Origin: Rhizocola hellebori
Lineage (GTDB): Bacteria; Actinomycetota; Actinomycetes; Mycobacteriales; Micromonosporaceae
Assembly: GCF_016862955.1 (NCBI RefSeq)
Contig: NZ_BONY01000015.1
Location: 102,561 to 166,560 of the forward strand
Length of the DNA stretch: 64,000 bases
Reading direction: 5' to 3'
The number at the start of each line of letters is the position of its first letter. The stretch's first letter is position 1. Under the pieces are notes generated by a model. That model had not been told where the DNA came from, searched no databases, and saw only the letters and a program-made list of their open reading frames with translations. Positions 8,523-17,147 of this stretch are shown here, in pieces. Both the position numbers and the translations under genes were made by a program.

Positions 8523-9914
8523 TCAGCTGGCGGTGCAGGTTGGGGTCGGGTTGGTGTTGGTGCTGTTGTTCCAGCTGGCGAGGAAGCCGAAGGTGATGTT
8601 CTGCCCCGCGTTGATGGTGCCGTTGTAATTCACGTTCGTCGCGGTCACGCTGGCACCGGTCTGCGGCGCGTTGGCGCCCCAGACCTGGGTGATGGCCTGG
8701 CCGTTGGCCCAGGTCCAGGTGACCCGCCAGCCGGTGATGTTCTGCGATCCGGCGGTGACCTTTATTTCGCCCTGGAAGCCGCTCGGCCACTGACCGATCC
8801 GGGTGTAGGTGGCGGTGCAGCTACGGGTGCCGCCGCTCGGGCTGGGGCTCGGGCTTGGCGACACGCTGGGGCTGGGCGACGGGCGGGGGCTCGGCGACAC
8901 GCTGGGGCTGGGTGACGGCGAGCAGGTCGGGCAGTTGTAGACGCTGGCCTCCCGGGCGGTGGCCCGGATGCCGTTGGTGCCGTTGAAGATCCGCTGACCC
9001 CAGGTGGTGAGCTGGCTGGGGTTGAAGCTGGTCGCCATGTCCAGGATCGGATCGGTGTTCCCGCTCCAGGACCAGCCGAGGTAGCCGAGCCCGCGGGCCT
9101 GCGCCTCGGACAGAATCGTCTCATGATCCACTTCGCCGGTGTTGAACCTCCACCCGAACTCGCCGATGACCAGCGGCCATCCCGCGGTCTGGAACCGGTT
9201 GAGGTAGTCAGTGATGCTGGCCGCGGTGTTGAACACGGCGTACATGTGGATCGACAGCACGGTGTTGCGCCTGGTGTCGGCGTTCAGAATCGTCTGTGCG
9301 TTGTCGCGCATGGTGAACTGCCAGTCCTGGCCCCAGTTCGGCGCGTCGACCATGAGCAGGTGCTCGAAGCCGTTGGTGCGCATCCGCTGGATAGCCGCGG
9401 TGGTGGCGGCGGTCCACTGGGCGGCATTGTTGTTGCCGATCGGCTCGTTGCCGATGTTGATGACGACGTAATTCTCCTGACCGACCAGCGCGGCCTTCTG
9501 GCTGATCCAGTAGGTGACCGCCTCGTCGAGGCTGGCAGCCGCGCCGTCCTCGCCGAAACCGGTGGTGTCATGCACTTCCAGCACACAGATCAGCCGGTTC
9601 TGCTTGCACATCGTGATGACGGCGGCGACGTCGGTGGACGGGCCCCACCGCTTGCCGCTGCCCAGCACCACCCGCACGGTGTTGGCGCCGAGCGCTTTGA
9701 TGTTGGCGAAGGAGCTGGTCTGGTTGGTGAACCAGATGTGGGGGTGGTTGACCCCTCGCATGATGAAGTTCTGGCCGTTGGCCTCGACAATGTTGCGGCC
9801 GCTGATATGCAGCCCGACGGCCGCGGCCGCGGGCTGGACATTCACCAGGATGGACACGGCGGCAAGGGCGGCGGCCGCTAACGCGACGCCAAGAATGCTG
9901 GGACGACTTTTCAT
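8523..9914 (-). CDS. Secreted GH5 (subfamily 8-like) endo-beta-1,4-mannanase with CBM2
   Basis: A 463-residue secreted glycoside hydrolase. A Sec signal ends near the AAAA run at residue 31-35. The catalytic domain (about 36-325) has MRGVNHPH, LEVHDTTG, the acid/base Glu in NIGNEP and the nucleophile Glu in IGEFGW; the overall pattern closely follows Streptomyces-type GH5_8 mannanases. A Pro/Ser linker of SPSPSPSV-type repeats (about 330-365) leads to a C-terminal CBM2 with paired cysteines and conserved Trp residues (WRVTWTW, SWNN). It should cleave mannan or galactomannan at the cell exterior while bound to cellulose. It is divergent from a LacI gene that probably represses it. Cellulase activity is the main alternative. 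Confidence 0.92.
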   Translation of the reverse strand: MKSRPSILGVALAAAALAAVSILVNVQPAAAAVGLHISGRNIVEANGQNFIMRGVNHPHIWFTNQTSSFANIKALGANTVRVVLGSGKRWGPSTDVAAVITMCKQNRLICVLEVHDTTGFGEDGAAASLDEAVTYWISQKAALVGQENYVVINIGNEPIGNNNAAQWTAATTAAIQRMRTNGFEHLLMVDAPNWGQDWQFTMRDNAQTILNADTRRNTVLSIHMYAVFNTAASITDYLNRFQTAGWPLVIGEFGWRFNTGEVDHETILSEAQARGLGYLGWSWSGNTDPILDMATSFNPSQLTTWGQRIFNGTNGIRATAREASVYNCPTCSPSPSPSVSPSPRPSPSPSVSPSPSPSPSGGTRSCTATYTRIGQWPSGFQGEIKVTAGSQNITGWRVTWTWANGQAITQVWGANAPQTGASVTATNVNYNGTINAGQNITFGFLASWNNSTNTNPTPTCTAS

Positions 9915-10024
9915 GACCTACCTCGGGAAGGGCCCCGGAATTGGGGGCACGACGGACTCACCCCAGGCGTGAAGCTGCGACGATCACTGCCCTGATCTCG
10001 TGGGATGGGCGCAGTCCATTGGCG

Positions 10025-10039
10025 TTGTTACGTTTGCAA
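10025..10039. promoter_or_regulatory. Candidate LacI-family operator
   Basis: TTGTTACGTTTGCAA is a partial palindrome in the 204-base gap between the divergent mannanase and LacI genes. A related 15-mer, TTACCACGTTTGTAA, directly follows the LacI gene; the two share 11 of 15 positions including ACGTTTG. Nothing else recognisable was seen in the rest of this gap (9915-10118). Confidence 0.35.
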
Positions 10040-10118
10040 TTCCGGCTCCTGGTGGCACGGTACGCTTCACCATCGTCCAGCGCAATCGATGCACGTCGAC
10101 CGGTCGGGAGGAGCGCGG

Positions 10119-11162
10119 ATGGCCAATGACGCGGGTGTGCGTCGCAGCAGCATGCGGGAAGTGGCGCGGGCGGCGGGCGTGTCGGTGTCGACGGTGGCCA
10201 ATGTGCTCAGCCGGCCGGCGATCGTCGCGCCGGAAACCCGCCGCCGGGTCGAGCAGGCCATCCGCCACATGGGCTACGTGCGCCACGGTCCCGCCCGCCA
10301 GCTGCGCGGGCTGCCCAGCCCGATCGTCGGCAGCGTCATCCTCGATCTGGCCAACCCGTTCTTCGCCGAGCTCAACCGGGGCATCGAGGACCGGCTGGCC
10401 GAAGCGGGCTGCCTGGTCCTGGCCTGCAGCACCGATCTTCAGCCGGCCAAGGAGCGACAGGTCCTGGATCTGTTGGAGGAGCAGGCGGTGCGGGGCGTCA
10501 TCATCGCCCCGATCGGGCCGGATCCGGCTGTCCTGCTGGAGATGAGCCGGCGCGGCACGCCGGTGGTCCTGGTCGATCGCCCGCGCGACGGGCTCGACCT
10601 GTGCGCGGTGGGGGTGGACGACGTGCTGGGCGGCAGGCTCGCCGCGGAACACCTCCTCTCCCTGGGCCATCGCCGGATCGTCTACCTGGGTGGGACTTTT
10701 GAGACCGGGACGGTCATCCGCCGCCGCGAGGGGGTGCGTCAGGCGATGCGGGCGGCCGGGCTCGATCCCGATGACCTCCTGATCGACCTGCGGTTGCCGA
10801 TCCATCCGCCGCCGCTGGTGGAGGCCGCGGCCGCCGGGGTGCAGCAGATCCTCGCCGAGCGGCCGCTGCCCACGGCCGTGTTGTGTCTCAACGACACCGC
10901 GGCCCTCGGCGTTCTGCACGGGCTGGGTGTGGCGGGCGTGAAGGTGCCGCAGGACATCTCTGTCGTCGGCTACGACAACCTGGCCTTCGCGGCCGGGCTG
11001 GCGCCCGCGCTGACCACCGTGAACCAGCCGAAGTATCAGCTGGGCCGGGCCGCCGCCGATCTGCTGCTGGACGAGGCGCGGCCCGACCACGCCCACCGGG
11101 AGATCAGATTCCGGCCGTCGCTGGTGATCCGGGCCTCCACCGCCCCACCGCGCCGCGCCTAG
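10119..11162 (+). CDS. LacI family transcriptional regulator
   Basis: A 347-residue repressor. The N-terminal helix-turn-helix MREVARAAGVSVSTVANVLSR (about residues 12-32) and the hinge segment ending RQLRGLPSP lead into a periplasmic-binding-protein-like sugar-binding domain, with typical segments GSVILDLANPFFAEL, GVDDVLGGRLAAEHL, GHRRIVYLGG and VVGYDNLAFA. GGGAGGAG lies 5 bases before the ATG at 10119. It is divergent from the mannanase, so control by a manno-oligosaccharide is likely, by analogy with other LacI/glycoside-hydrolase pairs. It could also act on the P450 gene downstream, because a similar candidate box follows its stop codon. Confidence 0.93.
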   Translation: MANDAGVRRSSMREVARAAGVSVSTVANVLSRPAIVAPETRRRVEQAIRHMGYVRHGPARQLRGLPSPIVGSVILDLANPFFAELNRGIEDRLAEAGCLVLACSTDLQPAKERQVLDLLEEQAVRGVIIAPIGPDPAVLLEMSRRGTPVVLVDRPRDGLDLCAVGVDDVLGGRLAAEHLLSLGHRRIVYLGGTFETGTVIRRREGVRQAMRAAGLDPDDLLIDLRLPIHPPPLVEAAAAGVQQILAERPLPTAVLCLNDTAALGVLHGLGVAGVKVPQDISVVGYDNLAFAAGLAPALTTVNQPKYQLGRAAADLLLDEARPDHAHREIRFRPSLVIRASTAPPRRA

Positions 11163-11178
11163 TTACCACGTTTGTAAC
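11162..11178. promoter_or_regulatory. Candidate LacI-family operator before the P450 gene
   Basis: GTTACCACGTTTGTAAC has 5-base inverted arms GTTAC/GTAAC and matches the box at 10025-10039 in its core ACGTTTG. It overlaps the last base of the LacI gene and lies about 40 bases before the P450 start. Confidence 0.35.
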
Positions 11179-11216
11179 CGCCCGGCCGCTTTCGGTTGTA
11201 TCGATCTTGATCCATC

Positions 11217-12569
11217 GTGCGACGCATGACGGTTGGTGTTCCGGCGCCCGCACGCCTGCCACGGCCCTTTCCTGTCCTGGGACATGCGATTCATCTGATG
11301 AGGTCGCCGCTGCGGTTCGTGGAAACCCTGCGCTCCCATGGCGATGTGGTCCGGATCCGGCTCGGCCCGCAGCCGGTGCATTGGGTGAACAATCCGGATC
11401 TGGTGCGGCAGGTGCTGGCCTCGGGCTCGTTCACCCGTGGTGCCCAGGGCGACAAACTGCGCATCGTGATCGGCAGCGGGTTGGTCACCATCGATGGCGA
11501 TTTGCACCGGCGGCACCGGCGGCTGATGCAGCCGGCTTTCCACCGAGCGCGCATCGCGGGCTACGTCGAAACCATGCGTGAGCTGACCACGGAGATGACG
11601 CAGCGATGGCGTGACGGCGAGCGGATCGAGGCCGACCGGGAGTTCGCCGAGCTGACTTTGCGGGTGGTCGGCAAGACCCTCTTCTCCACCCATCTTGCCG
11701 GTGATCTCGTCGACGAGGTGGTGCGATCGATCCCGTTGATGCTGCGCGGGGTCGGCCGTCGCATCCGCGATCCGATCGGGCTGCGGGGCAAGCTGCCCAC
11801 CCCGGCCAACCGCGAATTCGACTCGGCCATCCGCCGCCTGCGCAAGGTCGTCGACCGGATCATCGCGGAGTATCGCGCCGGCGGCGACGACCACGGCGAT
11901 GTGGCGTCCATGCTGCTGCTCGCCCACGACGAGGAGACCGGCGAAGGGCTGTCAAATCAAGAGATTTCCGATGAGGTACTGACCCTGCTCACCGCGGGCA
12001 CAGAAACCACCGCGAACATTCTCGCCTGGGCGATGCACCATCTCGCCGAGCGCCCCGAGGTCGAGGCCCGCCTGCACGCCGAGGTGGAAGCGGTGCTCGG
12101 CGACCGCGCGGTGACCGCCGAGGACTTAGCGAGCCTGCGCTACCTGCACGCCATCGTCATGGAAGCGTTGCGGCTCTACCCGCAAGCGTGGATCCTCACC
12201 CGGCGAGCCCTCGCCCCGGTGCGGCTGGGCGACATCGAGCTGCCCACCGGCGCCTCGATCTACTTCTCGCCCTATGCGCTGCAACGGGATCCGGCTATCT
12301 ACCCGAACCCGGACCGGTTCGACCCCGACCGCTGGGCCGACGATCGTTCCACGCTGACCCAGCGCCCTTCCTTCGTCCCCTTCGGTGGGGGCCGGCGGCA
12401 ATGCATCGGCGATGTCTTCGCCATGACCGAGCTGACCGTCGCCCTCGCCACGATCGCTCAGAACTGGCGCCTGGAAAGGGTTTCCGGGCCACCGGTGCGC
12501 ATCGACTCCAGCTCGACCCTCAAGCCGAGTCACCTGCCAATGACACCGCGCCACAAACCTCGCGGGTGA
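11217..12569 (+). CDS. Cytochrome P450 monooxygenase
   Basis: A 450-residue soluble P450. The heme-ligand loop FGGGRRQCIG places the axial Cys at about residue 396; the I-helix oxygen-binding motif is AGTETT; the K-helix ExxR is EALR. The N-terminus PRPFPVLGHAIHL is the usual proline-rich region without a membrane anchor. The layout resembles bacterial class I enzymes such as terpene or fatty-acid hydroxylases, but the substrate cannot be read from sequence. No ferredoxin or reductase gene is adjacent. Start is GTG 11217 or ATG 11226. It lies 101 bases before the lipid-amine cluster on the same strand and could be its tailoring oxidase (inference). Confidence 0.92.
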   Translation: MRRMTVGVPAPARLPRPFPVLGHAIHLMRSPLRFVETLRSHGDVVRIRLGPQPVHWVNNPDLVRQVLASGSFTRGAQGDKLRIVIGSGLVTIDGDLHRRHRRLMQPAFHRARIAGYVETMRELTTEMTQRWRDGERIEADREFAELTLRVVGKTLFSTHLAGDLVDEVVRSIPLMLRGVGRRIRDPIGLRGKLPTPANREFDSAIRRLRKVVDRIIAEYRAGGDDHGDVASMLLLAHDEETGEGLSNQEISDEVLTLLTAGTETTANILAWAMHHLAERPEVEARLHAEVEAVLGDRAVTAEDLASLRYLHAIVMEALRLYPQAWILTRRALAPVRLGDIELPTGASIYFSPYALQRDPAIYPNPDRFDPDRWADDRSTLTQRPSFVPFGGGRRQCIGDVFAMTELTVALATIAQNWRLERVSGPPVRIDSSSTLKPSHLPMTPRHKPRG

Positions 12570-12636
12570 CTGGAGTGCCACTACATTCTCAGTCGCAAGT
12601 CGCTATTTGACGAGGTATAGCCGTAGTCCATTCGAT

Positions 12637-12664
12637 TCCAAGACCTGCACCACCCAATTAGGAT
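12637..12664 (+). promoter_or_regulatory. Possible promoter giving a leaderless transcript of the cluster
   Basis: TAGGAT at 12659-12664 resembles a -10 element and lies 6 bases before the ATG at 12671; a weak -35 candidate TTCCAA is at 12637-12642 with a 16-base spacer. The ATG has no convincing ribosome binding site, which fits a leaderless mRNA. Weak evidence only. Confidence 0.3.
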
Positions 12665-12670
12665 TCGGGG

Positions 12671-13690
12671 ATGCTATCGCCGCGGGTGCAGCGCAGCGTT
12701 CTCGTCACCGGCGCTACCGGAATCGTCGGGTCGGAGGTTTGCCGGTGGCTGCGCGAGCGACCCGAGCTGGCGGTCACCGCGGTAAGCGCGCGCGGCTCGG
12801 CCGAAGATGGCGTGCTGGCCTGGAGAATGGGTGTCGACGAGCCACCTGAGAGTCTGTGCCGGCATTGGGATGTCGTCGTGAACGCTGCCGCCAGCACGCG
12901 CTGGAGCATGACCGAGCAGGAGGCGCTGACCGCGAATGTGCGCAGTGTGGAAGCACTGCACCGGCTGGACCCGAGGCCCGGTTTGCTGGTGCATCTTTCG
13001 ACCACGCATGTCATAGGGCTGCGCGGCAGTGTCGAGTCGCCTCGGCTGGCCGACTATCACAACTCCTATGAGTGGTCGAAGGCCGCGGCCGAGCGCTTTG
13101 TGCGCGGCCACTTCCCGGGCACGGTCATCCTTCGCTTTCCCATTGTGCTGGGTCGCCGGCGCGACGGCGAGATCGCTCGCTTCACCGGATTCTTCAAGCT
13201 GCTCAAGGCGATTGCGTCGGGGATGATGCCGGCCATCGTCGGTCTTCCCCATGCCTACCTGGAGATGGTTTCGGTCGACGACGTGGCGCGAGCCGTCACC
13301 CGGATAGTCACCGAGTCTCGCACCGATCTGACGATGGTGCTCGGCCGGGCCGAGCGGGCGCCTACCGTCGACCACGTATTCGAGTTGCTTTTCTCCGTCA
13401 TCAACAGCTGGCGCGCCGGGCGCGGAGTCGCCGAGCTGGCCCGGCCGCCGCTGCTGCACCCGGACAGGTGGGACAGATTCTTCCTGCCTTTCGCGCGCCA
13501 GCACCTTTCCCCGGCGCAGCAACGGGTCATCGACGTGTTCAGCGAGTTCCGCCCCTACCTGGCGATGACCGAGCCGTTGCCGGCCAGCGAGGTCGTGGGA
13601 GAGGTGAGCTCGGTGATCCGGCGCACGGTGGCCTGCTGGGCACAGCGAAACCCAGCCGCGGCAAGCGCTATTCCGCAAGCTTGGTCGTGA
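12671..13690 (+). CDS. Extended SDR / thioester-reductase-like NAD(P)-binding protein
   Basis: A 339-residue protein with the extended-SDR nucleotide motif TGATGIVG (about 13-20), a strand-end NAAA (71-74) and the catalytic pair Tyr133-x-x-x-Lys137 in SYEWSK, with Ser/Thr around 110-112 completing the triad. Family members include fatty-acyl-CoA reductases and the reductive release domains that convert carrier-bound thioesters to aldehydes. It opens a tight plus-strand operon whose next genes are an acyl-AMP ligase and an ACP, so reduction of an acyl-ACP to an aldehyde is the most economical role; epimerase or ketoreductase activity is the alternative. Confidence 0.8.
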   Translation: MLSPRVQRSVLVTGATGIVGSEVCRWLRERPELAVTAVSARGSAEDGVLAWRMGVDEPPESLCRHWDVVVNAAASTRWSMTEQEALTANVRSVEALHRLDPRPGLLVHLSTTHVIGLRGSVESPRLADYHNSYEWSKAAAERFVRGHFPGTVILRFPIVLGRRRDGEIARFTGFFKLLKAIASGMMPAIVGLPHAYLEMVSVDDVARAVTRIVTESRTDLTMVLGRAERAPTVDHVFELLFSVINSWRAGRGVAELARPPLLHPDRWDRFFLPFARQHLSPAQQRVIDVFSEFRPYLAMTEPLPASEVVGEVSSVIRRTVACWAQRNPAAASAIPQAWS

Positions 13691-13697
13691 GTGGACT

Positions 13698-15308
13698 ATG
13701 CCGGGCATCCTCGATCTTCTGGCCGACGCCGCCACCGAGCGGGCCACGCTGCGGACCATCCCCGGGCCGGCCGAGCCGGTGACCCTGGCGCAGGTGTGGC
13801 GGCGCAGCGCGGATGCGGGCCGCTATCTGGCGCACCGGGCCGGTCGCGGCTCGGCTGTCGCCATGATGCTGACCACCTCGGCCGACTGTGTCACCGCGCT
13901 GATCGGCGGATGGCGGGCCGGGCTCTGCATCGCCTCGCTGCCAACGCCGGCGCGTGCTGTCCCGATGCCCGAATATGCGCAACAGATCGGGGCTGTGCTG
14001 CGGTTGATGGAAGCGAAGCTGCTGGTCGTCGACGACGAAGTCGCCTCGGCCATCCCGGAGTTGCCCGTGCCGGTGGTGACGTTCTCGCAAACCCTTTCCG
14101 GCTGGGGAGCAAAGACGGCCGACGAGGCCGGTTCGTTTGTTCAGTTCACCTCCGGCAGCACGTCGACGCCGAAGGGCGTGCGGCTGAGTATGGAAGCCAT
14201 CGGCGAAAACGTCCGCGCGCTCCTCGATGGTGTGGCCAGCCCCGATCCCTTGGTGTCGTGTTCCTGGCTGCCGCTGTCGCACGACATGGGCCTGGTGGGC
14301 ATGTTCCTCGCCGCGTGGGCCGGGCAGCGGCACGTCTCGCCCGGCGGGCTGGTCCTGATCCGGCCGGAGCGGTTTCTGCGCCGCCCCAGCACCTGGCTTT
14401 CGGCCTGTGCGCAGTTCGGTGCGACGGTGACCGCCGCCCCGAATTTCGGGCTGGAGCTGGCTTTGCGCGACCTGGCCGGCTGCGCCTCGCTTGACCTGTC
14501 CGCGCTGCGCGTATGCATTGTCGGAGCCGAGCCGGTGAGGGCGGAAACGTTGCGGCGCTTCGCCAAGGAGCTTGCGCCGTTGCGGTTCGACAGCGACGCC
14601 CTCTGTCCTGCCTACGGGATGGCCGAGGCGAGCCTGGCCGTGAGCGCCAAGCCGCCGGGCAAGCCTTGGAACAGCTGCCATGTCGACACCTCTGCGCTCG
14701 AAATGGGCCGCTGGCAGGAAAGCGGGCCGGGCGAGGGCACGACGGAGCTGGTGGGGCTGGGGGCACCGCTGCCCGGCATCGAGGTCGCGGTCGGTGGGGA
14801 GCCGGCCGCGGTGGGCGAGGTTTTGGTTCGCGGCTCTTCCATGTTTGACGGGTACCTGGGCGGCGCTGACCCCCGAGGAGCCGATCGCTGGTTCCCGACC
14901 AGGGATCTGGGGATGCTGCGAGACGGCGAGCTCTATGTCACCGGGCGCGCCGACGAGGTGCTCCTGGTCGCGGGCCGCAACCTTTACCCGCACGACGTGG
15001 AGGAGGCCGCGGCGCGGGTCGGTGGTGTGCGACGGCATTGCACCGCTGCCGTCGCTTACGGTCCGTCCGACTACGCGATAGTCCTGGAACGGCCCGGCAA
15101 ACTCGTCGCGGAGGAGGAGCTCAAGCGACTGTGCCGGGCCGTGCGTTTGGAAGTGGCCAAGCGGATCGGCATCGGTCCCGCGGCAGTGATCGTCATCGCG
15201 CGGGGGTCGTTCCCGCGCACCCCCAGCGGCAAGCCCCAGCGCAGGCGGCTGGCCGCCCAGGTCGCGTTGCCCGATGCGGCGCTCGAGCTGGCCATGCATT
15301 TCGGGTGA
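13698..15308 (+). CDS. Fatty-acyl-AMP ligase-like adenylating enzyme
   Basis: A 536-residue ANL-superfamily enzyme. The P-loop FTSGSTSTPKGV is at about 150-161, the A5-type motif is YGMAEAS, and the C-terminal lysine motif is TPSGKPQRR near 510. The segments SWLPLSHDMGLVGMF and TWLSACAQFGATVTAAPNF are typical of fatty-acyl-AMP ligases (FAALs), which load fatty acids onto an ACP rather than onto CoA. The gene starts 8 bases after the reductase and is followed by an ACP gene, which supports direct transfer to that ACP. Chain length is not predictable from sequence alone. Confidence 0.88.
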   Translation: MPGILDLLADAATERATLRTIPGPAEPVTLAQVWRRSADAGRYLAHRAGRGSAVAMMLTTSADCVTALIGGWRAGLCIASLPTPARAVPMPEYAQQIGAVLRLMEAKLLVVDDEVASAIPELPVPVVTFSQTLSGWGAKTADEAGSFVQFTSGSTSTPKGVRLSMEAIGENVRALLDGVASPDPLVSCSWLPLSHDMGLVGMFLAAWAGQRHVSPGGLVLIRPERFLRRPSTWLSACAQFGATVTAAPNFGLELALRDLAGCASLDLSALRVCIVGAEPVRAETLRRFAKELAPLRFDSDALCPAYGMAEASLAVSAKPPGKPWNSCHVDTSALEMGRWQESGPGEGTTELVGLGAPLPGIEVAVGGEPAAVGEVLVRGSSMFDGYLGGADPRGADRWFPTRDLGMLRDGELYVTGRADEVLLVAGRNLYPHDVEEAAARVGGVRRHCTAAVAYGPSDYAIVLERPGKLVAEEELKRLCRAVRLEVAKRIGIGPAAVIVIARGSFPRTPSGKPQRRRLAAQVALPDAALELAMHFG

Positions 15309-15348
15309 ACGCCCGCCAAGGTCGCGCACGAAAACGGGAGGGTGCAAA

Positions 15349-15594
15349 ATGGTGCAGGACACTATCTCTGATGTGGTCATCGAGATCCTGGCACGCCATA
15401 CCGGCCTGGCGCCGGAAGAGATCACGCCGTCGCTGTATGTGCGCGACGACCTCGGCCTGGACTCGATCGACGCCGCCGAGATCATGCTGGTGCTGGAGAA
15501 GCGAACCGGCCGGCGATGCGAGGTGGACGAGGCGAGGACGATAAACACGGTCTCGGACATCATCGCCACGATCTCTAGCGGGAGCACGGCATGA
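15349..15594 (+). CDS. Acyl carrier protein
   Basis: An 81-residue carrier protein with the phosphopantetheine site GLDSIDA, Ser39 being the attachment residue, flanked by the usual amphipathic helices (DVVIEILARHTG and EIMLVLEKRTG). GGGAGG precedes the ATG. Its stop overlaps the next gene's ATG (ATGA), implying translational coupling. It is presumably charged by the adjacent acyl-AMP ligase and presents the acyl chain to the dehydrogenase and reductase of the cluster. A 4'-phosphopantetheinyl transferase is not encoded in the window and must come from elsewhere in the genome. Confidence 0.93.
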   Translation: MVQDTISDVVIEILARHTGLAPEEITPSLYVRDDLGLDSIDAAEIMLVLEKRTGRRCEVDEARTINTVSDIIATISSGSTA

Positions 15595-16625
15595 TCACCG
15601 CCGTGGAGATGCACAGCCATCTCGAGCGCTTCCTCGCCGATCGCGACATACCGATGACACGGCTCACCGATCATGTCGAGGAGGTCTTCGGCGTCCCCAG
15701 ATTGGTGGTCGCGGCCGGATCGGTCATCCACGGCTTCGGTAACCCCGGCAGCGACGTCGATGTCCTCGTCCTGGTGGACAACCCCGGCGTCACAAATTTC
15801 CCACTGTCCTCGTACGACGGTCAGCAGGCCTTCGACGTGACGTATCTGGACACCGCCTGGGCCCGCGAGGTCGGTGAGCAGATCGGCGACGGGTCGGCGC
15901 TGGCTTGCGTCCACGAGCCGGCGGGATGCGCGAAGACACATGAAACCCTGGTCCAGTTTTCGCGTCTGCCGCTCGGTTTCGTCATCGAGGCCGAGCCGGA
16001 GTGGAACGCCTGGGTCTCGCGGATGCGGGGGCCGGCGCTCGGGCGCATCCTGCGGCGCTGGTGGCTGCTTCGGGCGCTTCGCGCCTGGACAGCGGCCCGC
16101 ATCTTCGGGGCCGACAAACCCTGGCTGGCCGCACACCGCTATTGCGACGCGGGCCTGGCGCTGCTCAACGCCCGGGTGACCGCGGCGGGCGAGGCGTATT
16201 TCGGGCCCAAGTGGGTGGCCGCGAAGCTGGCACGGCTCGACGATCAGGCGGGCTTGGCGGTCTACGAGCGCCTCCTGGCCGTCCCGGGCGACGGCGCCGC
16301 GCTTCCATCCTATGTGGACAGATGCGAAGAGCTGCTGGAGAGCCTCTCCGCGATCGGGCCGGAATCGCCGCAGGTGCATCTGGTGGCCTCATATGCGCCG
16401 GGTGTCAACGTGTTCCGGGCCAACGGCAGGACACTGGTCAGCCGCTGGATGATGCGCGGCGTGGAGTTTGCGGGCCCGCTTCCGCAGGCGGCGATGTCGG
16501 CCGGCGGCCCGATCTGGGCGGGAAGGCTGACCGAGCTGCCGTCCTGGCTACGGGCTCTGCTGGTGGCCGACATGGCGTGGCTGGGCATCGCTGATTGGGG
16601 TGGACATGACAAGCCGGGTGATTGA
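15591..16625 (+). CDS. Nucleotidyltransferase-fold protein in the lipid cluster
   Basis: A 344-residue protein. Residues 43-57 read GS...G.GN.GSDVD, the polymerase-beta-like nucleotidyltransferase signature with Asp55 and Asp57 as the first metal ligands; Asp82 in AFDVTYLD is a plausible third carboxylate. The remaining 240 residues are helical and I do not recognise the family. It may transfer a nucleotide to the lipid product, to a small-molecule intermediate or to a protein. Its presence between an ACP and an unknown protein is unusual for a biosynthetic operon. The start overlaps the ACP stop as ATGA and its end overlaps the next gene by 20 bases. Confidence 0.7.
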   Translation: MITAVEMHSHLERFLADRDIPMTRLTDHVEEVFGVPRLVVAAGSVIHGFGNPGSDVDVLVLVDNPGVTNFPLSSYDGQQAFDVTYLDTAWAREVGEQIGDGSALACVHEPAGCAKTHETLVQFSRLPLGFVIEAEPEWNAWVSRMRGPALGRILRRWWLLRALRAWTAARIFGADKPWLAAHRYCDAGLALLNARVTAAGEAYFGPKWVAAKLARLDDQAGLAVYERLLAVPGDGAALPSYVDRCEELLESLSAIGPESPQVHLVASYAPGVNVFRANGRTLVSRWMMRGVEFAGPLPQAAMSAGGPIWAGRLTELPSWLRALLVADMAWLGIADWGGHDKPGD

Positions 16626-17142
16626 CGACTCGCGCCGCTGGGCCGCGTTTCACGGGGTGGGCACCTATCAGCTGCTGATGGAGATTCACGCGGCGGTGGA
16701 GGACACCCACGGCATGATCTTGCAGGGGCAGCCCCGGGTCGCCGCTTACTGTGCCCGGGACGCGGTGGTGTGCTGCCTCGCCGTGCGATCGCTGGCCACC
16801 CGCGGCGAGCTGTGGATGGAGGATCAGGACCCGTTCTACGATCCGTTCAGCGACTGTGGCGAGGCGGAGCACGCGTTGCTGTCGCAGATAGTGGGCGGCC
16901 TGACCCGGGCCGGTGACGACGCGGAAGTCGACCTCGCCTATCGGGGATTGGTGGACTTCGTCGGCGAGACCGAACGCCTGCTTGGGTTTTCGGCCTCGCC
17001 GGCTTCCATCCGTACCCCCCAGGGAATGTTCCCGGCGCTGCGAGTGGCCCGGGATCTGTTTCACGTCATGGAAACCGCCGGCCTGCCCCAGGTACTGCCA
17101 AAATCCTGGACGGCCACCGGGAAGCCGCCAGCAGAGGAGTAG
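16606..17142 (+). CDS. Protein of unknown function in the lipid cluster
   Basis: A 178-residue protein with no motif I can assign. It appears mostly alpha-helical and soluble, without signal peptide or membrane span. Notable segments are the acidic-aromatic WMEDQDPFYDPFSDCGEAEHALL and a Cys pair in VVCCLAV. It starts inside the preceding nucleotidyltransferase gene (20-base overlap), so the two are very likely translated together and may form a complex. It may correspond to one of the numbered DUF families of actinomycete biosynthetic loci, but I cannot confirm which. Confidence 0.75.
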   Translation: MTSRVIDDSRRWAAFHGVGTYQLLMEIHAAVEDTHGMILQGQPRVAAYCARDAVVCCLAVRSLATRGELWMEDQDPFYDPFSDCGEAEHALLSQIVGGLTRAGDDAEVDLAYRGLVDFVGETERLLGFSASPASIRTPQGMFPALRVARDLFHVMETAGLPQVLPKSWTATGKPPAEE

Positions 17143-17147
17143 CCAGC

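Noticed and set aside
13668..16379. A 903-codon minus-strand open frame
   Set aside because: Shadow opposite the reductase, acyl-AMP ligase, ACP and nucleotidyltransferase genes, all with strong family motifs.
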